Positions 9,054 through 20,300 of a DNA stretch of 64,000 nucleotides are shown piece by piece. The DNA is from Martensiomyces pterosporus (lineage: Eukaryota; Kickxellomycota; Kickxellomycetes; Kickxellales; Kickxellaceae), in NCBI GenBank assembly GCA_025201845.1, contig MU603958.1, forward strand, positions 103,567-167,566, read 5' to 3'. Position numbers and translations under genes: made by a program. The notes beneath the pieces are model-generated. The model worked only from the letters and a program-made list of their open reading frames with translations. It was not told where the DNA came from and did no database searches. Positions within the stretch are counted from its first letter, which is position 1. Each line of letters opens with the position of its first letter.

Positions 9054-10445
9054 ATGAGGTATCACAGCCCACAGACGCAGCTGGGTCTACTCGCGGCAAC
9101 GCACTTTTTCTCCTCATACACTCGCCATGCGCTGGAAAAGTACCTCGTCCAGATGGTGCCCTCGACGATGCAGCAGATGCCCAACTCGACATGGCTCACC
9201 AACCTGGTTTCATTTCTGTCGGGGATGCTTGGAATAGTCGTGGTGAACCTCGCCGGCATCCGCAGCACGCTCATACTCTATGGGGTGACAAACACCCTCT
9301 ATGCCAGCTCGTTCATCGTTGCATACAAGTACCACCACTACCACTACTACCTTGCCATGGCAGTCCTTAACGGAATTGGGTACGGAGTGACGATTGTTGG
9401 CGGCTACATGCTTGCCGTGTCATACCCAAGCGAGAGGTGGAAGGCACGCACGCTAGCAATATTCCTCCTCCTCTCCAACATCTCAATTACTATGGGCGAT
9501 GTGGTGGCAATGTATGTGGCGCGCTCGGATGAGGTGTACTACCACACGGCGGTCGTCTTTCTTTGCATCACCAGCCTCACTCCATTTGTCGCGTGTACGC
9601 TGGCGCCGTCATCCACGGTTGTTCGCGACAACGGGGTATACCTGATTGCACGCAAAACCACTCTGCGGGTAGAGCTACGCGAGACGGCCAGGATATTCAC
9701 CAACCGCTACATGCTCCTTCTGCTGCCATACATGTTTTCATACACATTCCTTGTGGCCAGCGTCAACCCAGCGTTCCCCAACGTGCTGACAATAGTGCTG
9801 TACGACGTAGGCAGGCTGTCCATCATCATCATGGGCACCTTCTTGGACCTCGGCAATGCAGAGCGGCGCAAGCGCGGCCTAATCGGCTTCTTCTTCCTCG
9901 CACTATTTGTGGTGCTCTCGGCAGTCCTTATCATTGTCATGCGCACGCGACCTGTCGACTGGTCCAAGCTTGATCAGATGAAACTCCACCAAACAGCAAA
10001 GCTGTCGATATTAGAGCACTTTTTGGACAGCCATGGAGACTTGGTCTACACCGTGTATTTCTTTAGCGGGCTGTCGTCGATGTTTGTCCAGGTCTTTGGG
10101 TTCTGGCTCATGGGCACGCTGACCAACGACACCCGGGCCACTGCGAGGTTTGTGGGCTCGTTTATCAGCTTCATGGCGCTGGGGTCAATGGTTGGGATCG
10201 AGCTGACGCTGCTTGAGAACACCAGCCGCCTCACCATGAATGTGCCCGTGTATATCGCCGTCTGCATGGCCTTGGCATCTTTGGTGTGCGTGTTTTTTGT
10301 CGTGCGTCGCATTACTGACACGAATGATTGGAGCTTGGGCAGGATCCGGTACAATGTCGGCACACGCAAGACCCCGCCAGTGTCAATGTTTACGCAAAGG
10401 GACGCTGGGATCACAGAAATTGCACGTGTCAAGTATGCGCATTAA
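9054..10445 (+). CDS. UNC93-like major facilitator transporter, 463 aa
   Basis: The start is the ATG at 9054. The protein is almost entirely hydrophobic helices, about 11-12, with a Gly-rich stretch (NGIGYGVTIVGGYM) after the third or fourth helix, as in UNC93/DUF895 transporters. Helices are separated by short loops, with one longer cytoplasmic loop around 300-330 (DWSKLDQMKLHQ) splitting the protein into two bundles, the usual MFS plan. The C-terminal tail is hydrophilic. UNC93-type proteins in fungi are membrane carriers of unknown substrate. Neighbouring genes give no hint. It is a single exon. An ordinary MFS carrier of another subfamily is the main alternative. Confidence 0.75.
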   Translation: MRYHSPQTQLGLLAATHFFSSYTRHALEKYLVQMVPSTMQQMPNSTWLTNLVSFLSGMLGIVVVNLAGIRSTLILYGVTNTLYASSFIVAYKYHHYHYYLAMAVLNGIGYGVTIVGGYMLAVSYPSERWKARTLAIFLLLSNISITMGDVVAMYVARSDEVYYHTAVVFLCITSLTPFVACTLAPSSTVVRDNGVYLIARKTTLRVELRETARIFTNRYMLLLLPYMFSYTFLVASVNPAFPNVLTIVLYDVGRLSIIIMGTFLDLGNAERRKRGLIGFFFLALFVVLSAVLIIVMRTRPVDWSKLDQMKLHQTAKLSILEHFLDSHGDLVYTVYFFSGLSSMFVQVFGFWLMGTLTNDTRATARFVGSFISFMALGSMVGIELTLLENTSRLTMNVPVYIAVCMALASLVCVFFVVRRITDTNDWSLGRIRYNVGTRKTPPVSMFTQRDAGITEIARVKYAH

Positions 10446-11048
10446 GGAGCGACAAAGCTGCCCTATATACCGAATATATTCTAGGTGCATTCATTCGCAA
10501 AAGCAGGAGCCACTGCTGGCTAGTGTGTTGAAATGCCAGGTCTGCAGCAAACAACAGGCTGCACCAGCGCCAGCCTAGCTCGTCCTTTCCCCCCTCTCTC
10601 GGCATCTGCATGGTGGAGCGTGGCTGGTTGGGGTGTCTATCGACACAAGTGAAAATGCAGCGAGGGTGCGAGGGGTGCGATATCAGGCTCACACCTGGCG
10701 GACATGATGGCGGCTGTCGAAAGCAAGTCCCGCTGTCAACGATGGGTGGGCAAAGAAAAGTGGCCAATAGGCGTGATGGCTGGCATTGCAGCATGATGAC
10801 TGCCAGCGCGTTCTGCAGAGGTCATAATTGGGCAAGCAGATGTAATCATGGTGATGATATGTATTCGTGTGCTTTCTCCGAAGCGAGGTTGGTCTCACAT
10901 GCTCGCTTGGCAGAAGTGGCCTGGAAGTTTTCCTGAACTCGGGCTGAGCATGGCGAATATGTTGTATGTAAAGTAGCTATTCACAAAATGGAAAGGCATT
11001 GGCCGACTAGTGCAAAATAAATTAGCGGTTTAGAGGAGCAGGCTGGTT
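10446..11048. other. Intergenic, transporter to zinc-finger microprotein
   Basis: No coding signal stands out. Short ORFs here lack a start context or family features. The region contains the 3' ends of two convergent genes. Confidence 0.35.
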
Positions 11049-11222
11049 TTAGTGGACGCAGTCAACAAAGTGGTGGTCAAAGTCGGTTCCCCTGTCGAAG
11101 AATGAGCCGCAGAAAGGACACCTCGTACCAGCAGTGTGTCCAGCATAATGGCTGTGAACATGGCTGCCGGAAATAGTGCTGATGGCAGCGGCCACTGCGA
11201 GTTTTGGCATGGTGGGGGACAT
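11049..11222 (-). CDS. C2HC zinc-finger microprotein A, 57 aa
   Basis: Start ATG at 11222 (a second Met lies four codons on). The N-terminal part is an Ala/Ser/His-rich linker. The C terminus is a single compact finger, C-x2-C-x12-H-x3-C, reading CPFCGSFFD, then F, HF and C, five residues before the end. A second ORF at 48371-48502 in this window ends in the same finger with the same spacing and the same CPFCGSFFD core, so this is not chance. A TATAAAA lies about 116 bases upstream (11338-11344). The family is not one I can name. It could be a nucleic-acid or protein-binding adaptor. Confidence 0.62.
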   Translation of the reverse strand: MSPTMPKLAVAAAISTISGSHVHSHYAGHTAGTRCPFCGSFFDRGTDFDHHFVDCVH

Positions 11223-11337
11223 TAGCGAGGGGACGTGTATACTCAAGAGCTGGCAAAGTAGAGGCAGGGAGGGTAGGGGTGGGGATATAGAATGGAGAGC
11301 AGGGTGGTTCGAGCTGGGAGCGGGTGCTGGCCCGTGG

Positions 11338-11344
11338 TTTTATA
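11338..11344 (-). promoter_or_regulatory. TATA box of zinc-finger microprotein A
   Basis: TATAAAA on the minus strand, about 116 bases before the ATG at 11222. The paralogue at 48 kb has the same element at a similar distance. Confidence 0.6.
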
Positions 11345-12842
11345 TCCGATTTGCAGCGATTTAACACGGCGAGACGTGTGCGCGGCGTTTTCGCTCCTGG
11401 TGCGCTGAGACGACTGCCATTGCGCATGGCAAGTCTCGGCATGGGGCACATAAATTAAGTGCTCTGCAACAGCATGTTAAAATGACGCCGGATTCAATGT
11501 GCATATGCGAATCGTGGTGAATAAACAGAGACAAAAAACAAGTAGCTGGTTGTTTTGCACAGCCTGCAGCCAGCGACACAGATGCCAGCAGCAGAGCATT
11601 CCCAGAGCCTGGAGCATTTGTGGCCGCCCCCGAAAAGGGCCACCCGTAATCTGCATCCAATGCCACATGTCGCGCGTTACAGTGGGTACGCGGATTCTGA
11701 TAATAACAGCGATATGTGTGGGTTGGAAACGCCAGGCATTTCAACAACAAAGAGCTCAATTTGACCGCATTAAGCGTCGCTCTAATTGCTCGCGAGGTGA
11801 ATGCAGCGATTGTTTGCCGAGTCTGTTGTTTGCATTCGCTGGCACTACATGCAAGCATTGATACATAGCACATTGTGCATCGGGCGTTGTTTGCTCTGCT
11901 GGCAGGGGATGTACGTCCCAAGGGACAAGCGAAATGAAGAACGGGTGTTCGGCACATGCTGGCAGGCGTTTTCCCTTGTTGCAATATTTCCTTATATGGA
12001 TAAATGGGGTGCTCCTATTATTCCTCCTGCTATTCTTCCTGCTATTCGCAGCTGGCTCTCCTCCGTGCACGGCGTGCGAGAGGACAAGCGACACTCTTGT
12101 CTTCTCTCGCCATGCATTTTTGAATGGAGTGGGCACAGCTGTGAGCAATCTCAAAAATAGCCCCGCTGCCCCTGGCAGGGACGCCTTTCTGGCAGCCGGG
12201 ACTGCGAGCGCTGGAGTGCGACGGGGCAAGTGAAGGAGGGCGGGTGAATGAACAGCTGCACTGCATAAATTGGCACAAACAAGGGGCTCGTTCTGGCGCG
12301 GGTTGCAAGGCGCTACAAAATCAATCCACCAAGCTGTCCCTGCGTTGCCAATCTGCTTGGAAGGCGCTGCCGAAGAATGCGATCTGCCCCTCACCCTATC
12401 CCAACTCTATCTCTCCTGCCTGCACAGCGCATCTGGGGAGTGGATGAGCTGGCGGTGCGCGCTGGAGGCAGAGTGGGCAAGTGTGAAGGCGCCGTATACC
12501 AGCTGTAATTAATGCATAGCTGGCAGCCATGGTGCAGAGCGCGGACGCGAGCAATCCCTCGCTGATATCGGTTTCAACCACAGAATCGCAAACAGCAGCA
12601 GGCACCAGAAAAGGCGGGCTGCTTCAGTGCTCTGTCGGCCACGTGGAGATTGACTCCCTGGTTGGCTGCTGGCAGCACACGTTTAGCCTGCGCCAAAATT
12701 CCAGCCAAGCGGCAAAGCGGCCGCTGCAGGCTTGCTCAAGCACACTCCTCGCTTCTGCTCAAGCACTCCTCGCTTCTGCTCTTGCTGGCACTTTTGCTTA
12801 TTACACCGCTCTTTTCCTGGCAAGGCGCACAAAAATTCAAAG
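11345..12842. other. Long intergenic region before KSH1
   Basis: 1.5 kb without a recognisable gene. A short imperfect direct repeat of an ACTCCTCGCTTCTGCTC unit lies at about 12744-12781. Several ORFs of 60-210 codons on both strands show no domain, signal peptide or start context and are treated as chance. Confidence 0.35.
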
Positions 12843-13175
12843 ATGGTACGCATCGGCAGCCGCGCAGCACAGCGAATTCAGGCGTTGCGGAAGGAAGCAG
12901 CTGCAGTGTATGCTAATTCAAATTCTTTTTTTTTTTTTTTTGAGCCCGCATGTACCCTGTAGTCGGCGCTGTTCAACTTCCAGTCGCTTTTGCTTGTGAT
13001 TCTCCTGACAATCTGCACATGCACGTACGTGCGTGCTCAGGCGCCCGCGCTCATCGACCGCAACAAGACCGGCGTTGTGGGGCTCTTTTGGAAGGCAGCG
13101 CGGATAGGCGAGCGGCTGAGTCCCTACGTGTCCCTGGTGTGTCTGGTCATGGCCTTCCAGCTGGTCATTTACTAG
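12843..13175 (+). CDS. KSH1: Protein kish (KSH1/TMEM167), 71 aa, two exons
   Basis: Reconstructed as an ATG at 12843-12845 followed at once by an intron 12846-12962 (117 nt, GTACGC donor, TGTAG acceptor after a poly-T tract). Exon 2 runs 12963-13175. The joined product begins [10 protein letters not shown] and contains [39 protein letters not shown] and ends AFQLVIY. This agrees along its whole length with kish proteins (72 aa in human and yeast). Kish is a Golgi/ER membrane protein of the early secretory pathway, with two hydrophobic segments. Splice sites are inferred from the family's conserved N terminus. A different donor that leaves only the Met codon upstream is possible. Confidence 0.9.
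12925..12941 (+). repeat. KSH1: Poly-T tract in the KSH1 intron
   Basis: A run of about 15-17 T lies roughly 20 bases before the acceptor and probably acts as the polypyrimidine tract. Confidence 0.6.
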
Positions 13176-13356
13176 ACGGCGGCTCTACATCATGTGCCAT
13201 CCTCCTATACATTCTAGCCAAATGCGCCATCCGTATATACATGCAGAAAATACATACACTATTCATATGCCATACGCATCGTTGGCAGGACAGTTGGTTC
13301 ATGTGCGTCTATTTAGAAGGCAGAGCAGAGGGGAGAGGTGGAGGAAATGCGGTGCC

Positions 13357-15316
13357 TCAGAGCCCGTTCTTGGTGGCCTCGATCAGCTCCTCGGCCACAG
13401 CAGCCGACATCTTCTCGAGATCGCTGGCAGCCGCAGCGCGGTCGTTGCTCTGGTTCCTGACCTCCAGGTAGTACTTGAGCTTGGGCTCTGTGCCCGACGT
13501 GCGCATTGTGAGACGGCCGCCATTGCGGGTCTCGAGGGTGATCATGTGCGAGCCCGCGGACACGGGGAATGCTGGGAGGAACTGGTCCTGAGCCACAGTC
13601 AGCGCGCCCTCCTGCTTGTCGACATCCCTCATCTCGAACCCAACAGTCAGATCGCGGATGTAGCTGACGGGGAACCCGCCGATGGTACGCGGGTACCGGA
13701 GGACGTCGCCCTGGCTCGGGCGCACAAACTCGGTGCGCTCAACAGGCACGGCGTCCTGCTGGTTTTCGGGGTTGCCAAACCGGATGCGCGAGAAGATCCT
13801 GTCGGTTTTGGCCGGGTCATGGCAGAGGAAGTACGAGTTGCCGGAGACAAAGTACCCGTACTTGGCATAGAGCGACTCCAGGTAGTCGTTGACGCGCTTG
13901 CCCTCGGCACGCAGGCGGGCGGCAAGCTGCAGGAACACGCCCAGCGCGGTGACGCCGTCCTTGTCGAGCACCTGGTCGTGGATCATGTATCCGATGGCCT
14001 CCTCATAGCCAAACCCAACAAAGTAGCCCTGCTTCTGCATGGTTGCCAGCTCGTTTGCCATCCACTTGAAGCCAGTCAGGGTGTCGGCATAGTGGAACCC
14101 TTCCTTCCTGGCCATGGCCTCGAGCATGCGCGACGACACGGTGCTGTTGACCATCGCCACCTTGCTATCCGAGATGCCATCGCGCCTTGACATCTCCAGG
14201 ACGGCAGCCGCGAAGATCGAGCCCAGCTGGTCGCCGGTGAACGCATGCCACGAGCCATCGGCCTGCTTCTCAGCGGCCGCAAACCGGTCGGCATCCGGGT
14301 CGTTGGCGACCACAATGTCAATGCCCTCCCTGTCGGCCAGATCCTTGGCCATGTCCAGGGCGCCCTTCTCCTCGGGGTTGGGGAACGAGACTGTGGGGAA
14401 CTCGGGATCCGGGCTGATCTGCTCAGGGACCGGAACGTAGGGCGGGAGCTCGAAGGTCTCCAGAATGCGCTTTGCGAAGGGCGCACCAACGCCATGCATT
14501 GGCGTGTACACGTACCTGAGGTCCGTCTTCCTGTTGGCCTCGGGGCTGTGCACCAGATGCTTGGCGGCCTCAAAGTACGCGTCCATCATGCGCTCGGTGA
14601 CGTCCTCCACCTTCGAGTTATTGTCGACGCTCTCAATGTCCCAGTTTCTTGGCACGCTGTGCTCCTGGATGCTCTGGGCAATCCCCACGTCCAGCGGCGG
14701 CTTGATCTGCGCGCCATTCTCCCAGTATACCTTGTACCCGTTGTCGTCCTTGGGGTTGTGCGACGCCGTGATCATGACGCCGCACGAGGCACCCAGCTTT
14801 TTGACGGCAAAGGGCACCTGCGGAGTGAGGCCGATTTCCGGGTAGAAGTACACCTTGAACCCGCGGTCCAAGAACGCCCGAGCAGTGAGGCGCGCAAACG
14901 CATCCGAGTTGTGGCGGTGGTCGTGCCCGACCACCACGCCGCGGGCGGCGGCGCTGGGCACCTCGCGCTCGACGTACGCTGCCAGGCCCTGCGACGCAGT
15001 GATCACTGTCAGCCGGTTGAGCCGCGAATAGCCGGCCTCCATGCGAGCACGCAGACCGGCGGTGCCAAACTCGATCGGCCGGCGCAGGAGCTCCTCAAGA
15101 GCCTCCTCGTCGTTTGCTGCAGCGAGGGCCTCGATCTGGGCACGGGTCTTTGGGTCCTACAGTGATGCATGCATGCAGTGCGGTTTGGAATTAGCTTGGG
15201 GTTGAATTTCGGCGCACCCTTAGGGGGGTTTTTTTTGCTGTCAGTAATTTGCTTGCCTTGTCCTCAGAAAGCCAGCGCTCAACAAGAGCAGAAATTGGTG
15301 CGTTCGTGGCTGACAT
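13357..15316 (-). CDS. Phosphoglucomutase/phosphopentomutase (PGM2 family), 619 aa, two exons
   Basis: Exon 1 is 15316-15257 (MSATNAPISALVERWLSEDK) and exon 2 is 15156-13357, starting DPKTRAQIEAL. The intron of 100 nt (15256-15157) has a GC donor (AAG then GCAAGC) and a TGTAG acceptor. Joined length is 619 aa, like human PGM2 (612) and yeast Pgm3 (622). Landmarks: the N-terminal FGTAGLR segment, the phosphoserine loop TASHNPKDD with Ser152, the metal loop DPDADR at about 306-311, the sugar-binding GYEEAIG at about 403-409, and the phosphate-binding RTSGTEPK near the C terminus. It interconverts hexose or pentose 1- and 6-(5-)phosphates in the cytosol. The family prefers deoxyribose/ribose phosphates in many eukaryotes, so the exact substrate is open. 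Confidence 0.93.
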
Positions 15317-15613
15317 GGCGGGCAGCAGTGATTCTTCGTTCGCGTAAATAGAGAAAGCGTGTGTGTGTGGGGGAAAATCGTAGGAAGCGTGGTTGTACTC
15401 TGTCCAGAAGGGAGAAAGAGAGAGGGAGAGACTAGAGGCAGGCCGCTTGCTCCTAAAAGCCCTTCCTGTGCACCACAGCAAATCAGTGTTTGTGGCCCGC
15501 GCAAAAAATTGCGCTCATCCGTCGATTCCACATGCATCGAGCCACAGGGCCTTTCGTTCAGTGGTCGATCCCGCGCACACGTGCACGCGACACGCTTCGC
15601 GGCCCGTCGATCG
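15317..15613. other. Spacer between two minus-strand metabolic genes
   Basis: About 300 bases, holding the phosphoglucomutase promoter and the 3' end of the sulfhydrylase gene. A GA/CT-rich patch lies at about 15413-15432. No gene is seen. Confidence 0.4.
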
Positions 15614-16951
15614 CTAGAGCTGGGACTGGCGCAGAGCTTGGTCAAAGTCAGCCATGATGTCGTCGACGCGCTCCAGCCCCACAGACACCCTTATCATGTC
15701 GGGACTCACGCCGCTGGCCAGCTGCTGCGCGGGCGTCAGCTGCTTGTGCGTAGTGGTTGCTGGGTGAAGCGCCAGCGTCTTTGCGTCGCCGACGTTCGCC
15801 AGCGGCGAAGTGAGCACTAGGGCATCCATCAGCTTTGCGCCCGCCTCTGGTCCGCCCTTGACGCCAAAGCTCAGGACGCCACCAAAGGAGTCGCCCAGGT
15901 AGCGCTTCGCCGACTCGTGGTATGGGTGTGACTCCAGCCCTGGGTACGACACCCAGGCAACCTCGCCCCTGGTCTCCAGCCACCGGGCCAGAGCGATCGC
16001 GCTCTTGTTGTGCCTCTCGGCGCGCAGCGGGAGGGTTTCCAGCCCCTGGAGGAACATCCACGCAGCGAACGGCGTGGCGCAAGGGCCAAAGTCCCGCATG
16101 CTCTCGCTTCTCAGTCTCAGCATGAACGCGTGGTTCTTGCCCTCGCTGCCCGACACGCCTCCATGCTGCCGCTGGGCCATGTCCCAGGCACTCAGCCCGT
16201 TGAACGACGCGCTCGGCCGAGTGAAGCACGGAAACTTTCCGTTATTCCAGCTGAACGTGCCGCCATCCACAACCACGCCGCCAATCGTCGTGCCGTGGCC
16301 CTGGATCCACTTGGTGGCTGAATGCGTGACAATATCAGCTCCGTGCTCCAGCGGCCTGACAATGTACCCGCCCATCCCAAACGTGTTGTCGACGATCAGC
16401 GGCACGCCCCACTTGTGGGCCAAGTCCGCAACCTTCCGCAAGTCAGGCACATTGAATCTCGGATTGCCGATGGTCTCAACAAACACAGCCCTGGTCCTCT
16501 CGTCCATCAGCCTCTCCAGCACCTCGGCAGAGTCCCCATCCGCCATCCGCACATCGATGCCCACCGACGGCATCGCGTGCTTGTACTGCACAACAGTGCC
16601 GCCGTGTATGTAGCTTGTGCTGACAACATTATCGCCAGGCAGACACAGCGTGGCCAGCACCAGGAAGTTCGCAGCCGTTCCGGACGATGTCGCCAGCGCG
16701 CCGACCCCTCCCTCAAGCGCTGCCATGCGGCGCTCAAACACCTCGTTGGTGGGGTTGCCGACGCGGGAGTAAACATACCCGTCCTCCTCAAACGAAAAGA
16801 GCTTCGCGCACTGCTCCGAGCTCTCAAACACGTAGCTGGTCGTCTGGTACAGAGGCACTGCGCGCGACCTAGTCGTCGGGTCAGGCGTCTGCCCAGCATG
16901 CAGTGCAAGAGTGTCGAAGTGGTATTTGCGTGGTTCCTGGGAGGGAGGCAT
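15614..16951 (-). CDS. O-acetylhomoserine sulfhydrylase, 445 aa
   Basis: Full-length Cys/Met-metabolism PLP enzyme of the MET17/MET25 type. Landmarks: FDTLALHAGQ at 12-21, PLYQTTSYVF at 33-42, YSRVGNPTNEVFE at 61-73, SSGTAAN, FVETIGNP at 157-164, DNTFG at 188-192 and the Schiff-base Lys214 in HSATKWIQGHG. The segment SFNGLSAWDMA and the C-terminal VSVGLERVDDIM are typical of this class rather than cystathionine synthases or lyases. It makes homocysteine from O-acetylhomoserine and sulfide in the cytosol, the sulfur-assimilation entry to methionine. It is a single exon, and the start MPPSQEPRKYHFDT matches the family. Confidence 0.95.
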   Translation of the reverse strand: MPPSQEPRKYHFDTLALHAGQTPDPTTRSRAVPLYQTTSYVFESSEQCAKLFSFEEDGYVYSRVGNPTNEVFERRMAALEGGVGALATSSGTAANFLVLATLCLPGDNVVSTSYIHGGTVVQYKHAMPSVGIDVRMADGDSAEVLERLMDERTRAVFVETIGNPRFNVPDLRKVADLAHKWGVPLIVDNTFGMGGYIVRPLEHGADIVTHSATKWIQGHGTTIGGVVVDGGTFSWNNGKFPCFTRPSASFNGLSAWDMAQRQHGGVSGSEGKNHAFMLRLRSESMRDFGPCATPFAAWMFLQGLETLPLRAERHNKSAIALARWLETRGEVAWVSYPGLESHPYHESAKRYLGDSFGGVLSFGVKGGPEAGAKLMDALVLTSPLANVGDAKTLALHPATTTHKQLTPAQQLASGVSPDMIRVSVGLERVDDIMADFDQALRQSQL

Positions 16952-17329
16952 TCTCGGAAGTGGTTGCAGAGCGGAAAAGATGCCTGCTCAGCGAGCTGTG
17001 GAAGCGCACGCCCTATTTATGGCGCTGCTGCCGCCGCCACCCCCTGGCATATCCCTCCTTCCCTCCTCCCTGAGGCTCCAGCTGCGTGCAGCGCAGTGGC
17101 TACCGCTTGACAGCAATGGCAGTAGCGAGGGGCGTGTGTGCAAGCGCAGTGTTTGGCAAGCCGCGCATGTGCGACTATTGCCACTGCCTCCGCGCACACG
17201 CTGCCCCTGGTGCCAGCCCTCAAACATCCAGTTGCCAACTCCACTAGCTCAAATTGCAATTAGCGCTGACCAAAAGAAGCGAAGCGATAGGAAAAGCAGA
17301 CAAAGAAACGAAACCCCCCCTCCAACATG
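16952..17329. other. Intergenic, sulfhydrylase promoter and MDN1 3' end
   Basis: No gene. An AT-rich element (CATAAATAG on the minus strand, about 17013-17021) lies about 65 bases before the sulfhydrylase ATG and may be its TATA-like box. The midasin stop is at the right edge. Confidence 0.4.
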
Positions 17330-20300
17330 CTACTCGTTGCCAACAAGACTGAAGTACTGACGCAGAGTCTCCGCAAGCACCGCCGGCAGACCATTGATGT
17401 TTCTCAGAACGACATAGTACTTGAACGGGAAGGTGTCCAGGTACCTCTCGACCTTCATCTCCATCCTGCCGCTGGGGCCCTTGACAAACGACACATGCTG
17501 CGTGTTCATAATGGAGTCCTTCTCGGGGTCCACAGACTCGTCGCTGGTGGCAATGGCCGAGCGATCAAGCACAATAAACACAGTCATGATGCGCTGCTCC
17601 ATGGCAGCACGCACCTGGCGCAGCAAGCGGGGGTGGTCCTGGCACACACCGTCAGAGATGACCAGCTGCAGGCGCCACAGATCGGCCGATCCCGAGGAGG
17701 CAGCCGCCACAGCAGCATCAAACAGCCGGAGCGACGCATCCATGAGCTGAACGACGTCCGTCTTGTCGTCGCAGAACGTGAACCGGCTCAGCACCCGTGC
17801 ACCGGCCTCGCTGTCGAACGGGTTGTCAAACGGATGCAGCAGGCTGACCTGCTCGCCAAACGACACCACAGACAGCTGCCCCACTTCGAGCTGGTTCAGC
17901 GCCGTAGTGACCAGCGCCAGGGTCTCGTAAGCAAGCTCAACAGCATGCGGAGACTGGGCCATCGACTTGGAGTTGTCCAGCGCAACCATGACCTGGTACT
18001 CGCGGCGCGCAGGCTTGGTGCGGCGCAGCCAGATCTTGTCCTTGCGGAACTCGGACGCGATGTACGGAATGATGCGCTTCATGTTGAGGCGCTTGCCCGT
18101 GCGGTAGTCTCCCTTCAGCTGCGTCGCCTGCGTGGGCGTCAGAATCAGCCGCAGCTGCTCGGTGAGCATCAGCGAGAGGTCGTGGGTCAGTCTTGTGTAC
18201 GACTGCCATAGCTGCATGGCCTGCTCGGCGTCCTGGTTGTTGGCGCGCCACTCGGCGGTTGCCTCCTCAAGCTCGTCACGCAGCCTGTCCACATCGACCG
18301 CCGGCTCGTCCTTCTCATCGTCCTCGCTGCGAGCCCTTTCATCCCGGTCCTCGGCGTCGTCAAGAGTCTCGGCATCCTGCTCGGCCGCCATCGACTGCTT
18401 CATCTGCGCAGCATCGGCCGAGTGGTCGTTGGCGGGCTCGGACGGGGGCTGCTGGAGCTGGGCGTTGGCAAGCGAGGGCTTGGCTGGCGCATTTGGCGCT
18501 GACTTGTCCTTCTCGTTGTCATTGTCATCCTGCATTTCTGCGTCATCATCAGCCTGCTCCTGCTGGCTGTCCTCCTCGTCAATGTCCATCGGCTGCTGCT
18601 CCATCTTGTCCTCGTCGTCGGCGTCAGCCAGCGCAACCTTGTCAAACTCCTCGTCCTGCTTGACGTGCTCAAAGTCCGAGCTCTCAGGCGCTGCCTTCTC
18701 GCCCCTCTCCTCATCGGCCGATGGGTCCCTGTTCTGCTCAGCCTCCTCAGCCCCCTCATCCTGCGCTTCCTCCTCGTCCTCCTCACGCATGACAATGTTA
18801 AGGCGACGCTCCCACTTCTCGATGACGTCGGCCAGCGTGCGCTCAGGCTGCAGGTTGCGTTTCTGCTCCTGCTCCTGGCTTCCGTCCTGGTCTTGGGCGT
18901 CGGGCTGCTGCATAAACGACTCCTGCTGCGCGGCGCTCTGGCTTGACTCCTGCTGGTTGTTGCTCTTTGACGAGTCAGAGGGCTTCGACAGCGCGTTCTC
19001 GGACTCGGCAGTAGTGTTGGGGTCGGCATCGTCGTTGCCATCGAGGTTCATAGCCGAGTCAATGCCGTCGGTGGGCTTGTTGGCTCCGCTCTCCTCCATT
19101 TCCTCATCCTGCGCATCGTCCGCCAGCGGGTTCTCCTGGCCCTCGTCATCGTCCGTGGCCTCATCCTCGCCCTCGTTTTCACCCGCATCTTCTTCCTCGT
19201 CGCTGCCATCGCCGTCCTTGGTAGCAACGTTGTCATCGCCCTCAGCTCCGTCGTCCTCATCGCCGACGTCCTCGTCATCGTCAGCAACCTCGTCGGCGCC
19301 ATTGCCTTCGGCACCATCGTCCTTGTTGTCGTTGTCCGCCTCCTCAGCGTCGTCCTCGTTCATCTCCGACGGGTGCTGCTCAATGGGCTCGTCCTCGGGG
19401 AGGTCGTCGTTCATGTCCGCATCCAGACCATCGTCCTCCTCGCTCTCGTCGCCCTCGTCGTCCATCTCCAGGTCATCGGGCATCTCAAGCTGCTCGCCCA
19501 AGTCGTCAACCTCGGCCATGCGGTCGAGAGTATCGTTGTTGACGCGGTCATCCATCTCGTCCTCCTCTTCGCCCTCTTCGCCCTCGTCACCTTCCTCGTC
19601 GCCGCTAGCATCAGAAAGCTCCTGCTCGCGGCCATCGTCCTCATCCTGGCCATCCTCAGCCTGCTCGCCGGACTTGTCAGGGTCGTTGTTCTCGTCATCG
19701 CTCGACCCCTCCTCATCGTTGTCATCGCCAGCGACAATGTCTGTGTCGTCCTTCTTCTGCTTTGCCTTGCTGTCGACCTTGTTGTTATCCTCGCCCTTTC
19801 CCTCCTCCTTCTCGTCCTTGTCCTCTTCCTCGTCATCCCAGAGCTTCTCATCAAGGGCCGTAGGATCGGTGAGGTCGACATCACCCAGCTGCTCATCCAT
19901 CTCCTGGTCCTCTTCCTCGTCGTCGTCCTTGTCGCTATCCTCATCGTCGGTCTCCAGGTCGGCATCGCCCAACTTGCCCTCAAAGTCGTTCTCCATCTCA
20001 ATGGCATCCTCATTCGTGTCGGGCTCATTCGTGTCGTCGGGCTCCTCCCCCTGCACGCCCTCGACCTGGTCCTCGCCCTCGATCTCGTCAGAGACGTTCT
20101 GTGCGCCCGCAGTCGATCCTTCGCCCATGCCCGTGCCCGACTGCATCGACTCGTCGGTCTCCTCGGAGTCATAGATGTCGTTAGAGCCCAGGCCGTGGAC
20201 GATGACCGAGGTGAGAACCGTGCTGGTAGTCAGCGCAAACTGCATCGCGGTCTTGTGGAAGTCGGCGTACATAGCCAGGACATGCTGCACGATGAGCGAG

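Noticed and set aside
14245..15165. 306-codon plus-strand ORF opposite phosphoglucomutase
   Set aside because: Mirror of the conserved minus-strand gene; high GC coding sequence often leaves the antisense frame open.
1..17000. Secondary-metabolite cluster around the P450
   Set aside because: No synthase, regulator or other tailoring enzyme lies nearby; the neighbours are housekeeping genes.
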